Assembly (NCBI GenBank): GCA_023362775.1 | Contig: JALMGJ010000002.1 | Location: 109,601,481 to 109,665,480, forward strand | Source: Charina bottae | Taxonomy: Eukaryota; Chordata; Lepidosauria; Squamata; Charinaidae | Length of the DNA: 64,000 bases | Direction: 5' to 3' | Shown: positions 61,840 through 64,000 of the stretch, in pieces | Position numbering within the stretch: the first letter of the stretch is position 1 | Layout: each line of letters begins with the position of its first letter | The notes under the pieces: generated by a model | Told to the model about the DNA's origin: nothing | Seen by the model: the letters and a program-made list of their open reading frames with translations, nothing else | Databases searched by the model: none | Translations under genes and position numbers: made by a program

Positions 61840-64000
61840 TGGATCACTACCCCTTCATGGATCACTGCCTTGTCGTGGCGAAGGGGCTTGCGTAACTCAA
61901 TGAAGTCAGGTCAAGAAGAACAGGTCATGATGGAGAGTTCTGACAAAACGTGGTCCACTGGAGGAGGGAATGGCAAACCACTCCAGTATCCTTGCCAAGA
62001 AAACCCATGGACAGTATCAAAAGGCTAAAAGATATGACGCCAGAAGATGAGCCCCTCAGGTCGGAAGGTGTCCAAAATGCTACTGGGGAAGAGCAGAGGG
62101 CAATTCCGAGTAGCTCCAGAAAGAGTGAAACGGCTAAGCAAAAGCCGAAAGGACGCTCAGTTGTGGATGTGTCTGGAAGTGGAAGGAAAGTCCGACGCTG
62201 TAAAGAACAATATTGCATAGGAACCTGGAATGTAAGATCTATGAATCAAGGTAAGCTGGATGTGGTCAAACATGAGATGACAAGATTGAACATCGACATC
62301 TTGGGAATCAGTGAACTAAAATGGACAGGAATGGGTGAATTAAATTCAGGAGACCATTATATATACTACTGTGGGCAAGAATCCCTTAGAAGAAATGGAG
62401 TAGCTCTCATAGTCAATAAAAGAGTGGGAAAGGCAGTACTGGGGTACAACCTCAAAAACGACAGAATGCTTTCAGTTCGAATCCAAGGCAAACCATTCAA
62501 CATCACAGTGATCCAAGTCTATGCCCCAACCACTGATGCCAAAGAAGCTGAAGTTGACCGGTTCTATGAAGACCTACAACACCTTCTAGAACTAACACCA
62601 AAAAAAGATGTCCTTTTTATCATAGGGGACTGGAATGCTAAGGTAGGAAGTCAAAAAATAACCGGAATAACAGGCAAGTTCGGCCTCGGAGTACAAAATG
62701 AAGCAGGGCAAAGGCTAATAGAGTTTTGTCAAGAGAACACGCTGGTCATAGCAAACACTCTTTTCCAACAACACAAGAGACGACTCTACACATGGACATC
62801 ACCAGATGGTCAATACCGAAATCAGATTGATTATATACTTTGCAGCCAAAGATGGAGAAGCTCTATACAATCAGCAAAAACAAGACCTGGAGCTGACTGT
62901 GGCTCAGATCATGAGCTTCTTATCGCAAAATTTAGGCTTAAATTGAAGAACGTAGAGAAAACCACTAGACCAATCAGGTATGACCTGAATCATATCCCTT
63001 ATGAATATACAGTGGAGGTGAGGAATAGATTTAAAGGATTAGATCTGGTAGACAGAGTGCCTGAAGAACTATGGATGGAGGTTCGTAACATTGTACAGGA
63101 GGCAGCAACTAAAACCATCCCAAAGAAAAAGAAATGCAAGAAAGCAAAGTGGCTGACTGATGAGGCTTTACAAATAGCTGAGGAAAGAAGGGAAGCAAAA
63201 GGCAAGGGAGAAAGGGAAAGATATAAACAACTGAATGCAGAATTCCAGAGAATAGCAAAGAGAGATAAGAAGGCCTTCTTAAATGAACAATGCAAAGAAA
63301 TCGAGGAAAACAATAGAATGGGGAAGACTAGAGATCTCTTCAAGAAAATCGGAGATATCAAGGGAACGTTTTGTGCAAAGATGGGCATGATAAAGGACAA
63401 AAAAGGCAGGGACCTAACAGAAGCAGAAGAGATTAAGAAGAGGTGGCAAGAATACACAGAAAAACTATACAAGAAAGATCTTAATATCCCTGATAAATAC
63501 GATGGTGTGGTCACTGACCTTGAACTGGACATCCTAGAGAGTGAAGTCAAGTGGGCCTTAGGAAGCATTACTAAAAACAAAGCTAGCGGAGAAGACAGTA
63601 TCCCAGCTGAGCTATTTAAAATCCTAAAAGATGATGCTGTTAAAGTGCTGCACTCAATATGCCAACAAATTTGGAAAACTCAACAGTGGCCACAGGATTG
63701 GAAAAGGTCAGTTTACGTTCCAATTCCAAAGAAAGGCAATGCCAAAGAATGTTCAAACTACTGTACAATTGCGCTCATTTCACATGCCAGCAAGGTTATG
63801 CTCAAAATCCTACAAGCTAGCCTTCAGCAGCATGTGAACCGAGAACTACCAGAAGTGCAAGCTGGGTTTCGAAGAGGCAGAGGAACTAGAGAACAGATTG
63901 CCAACATTCGTTGGATCATGGAAAAAGCGAGAGAGTTCCAGAAAAACATCTACTTCTGCTTCATTGACTACGCTAAAGCCTTTGATTGTGTGGATCACAA
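61840..64000 (+). mobile_element. BovB/RTE LINE, 5' part apparently complete, runs off the window
   Basis: From 'cttcatggatcactgccttg' onward the sequence follows the 5' UTR of BovB LINEs ('gtggtccactggaggaggga', 'atggcaaaccactccagtat') and continues through the ORF to the window edge. BovB is the LINE known to have moved between squamates and ruminants. The presence of a 5' UTR suggests little or no 5' truncation. The 3' end is not in the window. Confidence 0.92.
62007..64000 (+). CDS. BovB ORF: APE endonuclease and N-terminal RT, open to window edge
   Basis: From ATG 62,007 (reads MDSIKRLKDMTPEDEPLRSE) the frame is open for 664 codons and continues past the window. A stop 28 codons upstream of this ATG bounds the frame. 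The endonuclease covers about residues 70-305: GTWNVRSMNQ, GISELKWTG with the catalytic Glu, VIQVYAPTTD, FIIGDWNAKVG (Asp, about residue 208), YTWTSPDG, NQIDYIL and GSDHELL (Asp-His, about residues 301-302). A linker rich in Lys/Glu follows (WLTDEALQIAEERREAKGKG). RT starts at about residue 520 with KNKASGEDSIPAELFKIL, then VPIPKKGNAKECSNY, QAGFRRGRGTREQIANIRWI and FCFIDYAKAFDCVDH (first catalytic Asp). I read every codon and found no stop, so this copy may be recent. Confidence 0.92.
   Translation, partial: MDSIKRLKDMTPEDEPLRSEGVQNATGEEQRAIPSSSRKSETAKQKPKGRSVVDVSGSGRKVRRCKEQYCIGTWNVRSMNQGKLDVVKHEMTRLNIDILGISELKWTGMGELNSGDHYIYYCGQESLRRNGVALIVNKRVGKAVLGYNLKNDRMLSVRIQGKPFNITVIQVYAPTTDAKEAEVDRFYEDLQHLLELTPKKDVLFIIGDWNAKVGSQKITGITGKFGLGVQNEAGQRLIEFCQENTLVIANTLFQQHKRRLYTWTSPDGQYRNQIDYILCSQRWRSSIQSAKTRPGADCGSDHELLIAKFRLKLKNVEKTTRPIRYDLNHIPYEYTVEVRNRFKGLDLVDRVPEELWMEVRNIVQEAATKTIPKKKKCKKAKWLTDEALQIAEERREAKGKGERERYKQLNAEFQRIAKRDKKAFLNEQCKEIEENNRMGKTRDLFKKIGDIKGTFCAKMGMIKDKKGRDLTEAEEIKKRWQEYTEKLYKKDLNIPDKYDGVVTDLELDILESEVKWALGSITKNKASGEDSIPAELFKILKDDAVKVLHSICQQIWKTQQWPQDWKRSVYVPIPKKGNAKECSNYCTIALISHASKVMLKILQASLQQHVNRELPEVQAGFRRGRGTREQIANIRWIMEKAREFQKNIYFCFIDYAKAFDCVDH

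Noticed and set aside
62999..63580. 193-codon minus-strand frame
   Set aside because: It lies antisense to the BovB ORF, which has clear domain motifs; the complement is open only by composition.

Overview
The window looks like nuclear DNA of a squamate reptile (lizard or snake). It carries Sauria-type tRNA SINEs ending in ACCTTT repeats, BovB/RTE LINEs, L2, CR1 and L1 LINEs, an R4-type LINE with a restriction-like endonuclease, Penelope-like elements (PLEs), Ty3/Gypsy and ERV-like LTRs, hAT-type miniature elements and many microsatellites. I found no convincing host protein-coding exon, no functional tRNA or rRNA gene and no prokaryotic feature. It reads as an AT-rich intergenic or intronic repeat landscape, and nearly all coding sequence belongs to transposable elements. 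I cannot name the species.

Layout: 1-7 kb has a CR1 tail, a truncated Gypsy element (gag, protease, part of RT) with one LTR on the minus strand, and an unidentified broken coding-like stretch. 7-16 kb is one old BovB/RTE copy (minus) split by a SINE, a 6.07-kb 5'-complete L1 with a 12-bp target duplication, and a short solo LTR. 16-22 kb has an L2 piece split by a solo ERV-like LTR, an L1 whose ORF2 is almost wholly deleted (a Sauria SINE sits in its 3' UTR), and a 5'-truncated R4 LINE. 23.6-25.1 kb is an L2 LINE with an open 345-codon RT fragment. 25-30 kb is mostly unremarkable.

The distinctive part is 30-60 kb. Three copies of one LTR family (30.5-32.2, 53.0-53.9 and 55.0-55.5 kb) carry a reading frame followed by an imperfect 36-bp (12-residue) tandem array; two have 5-bp target duplications and the shared ends TGTCAGGAT and GGACA or AGACA. 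A different TGTCAGGAT LTR lies at 46.4-48.1 kb. Two copies of one PLE family are inserted in these LTRs, at 30.8 and 46.6 kb. A PLE-derived 93-bp-arm palindrome lies at 41.1 kb and a PLE 3' fragment at 59.8 kb. All four PLE insertions have 12-14 bp target duplications and all carry a hammerhead-ribozyme-like core (CTGAAGA, stem II, GAAAC). There are also a hAT-type miniature element with an 8-bp duplication, a 5S-rRNA-derived fragment, and MITEs carrying GC-rich tandem repeats.

The right end holds a young 5'-truncated L1 with a 732-codon open ORF2 and a BovB element whose ORF is open from 62,007 to the window edge, without a stop, over the endonuclease and the start of RT. The genes do not form a host pathway. 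The window is a record of nested insertions: L1 into BovB, PLE into LTR, SINE into L1 and into MITE, LTR into L2 and into BovB.
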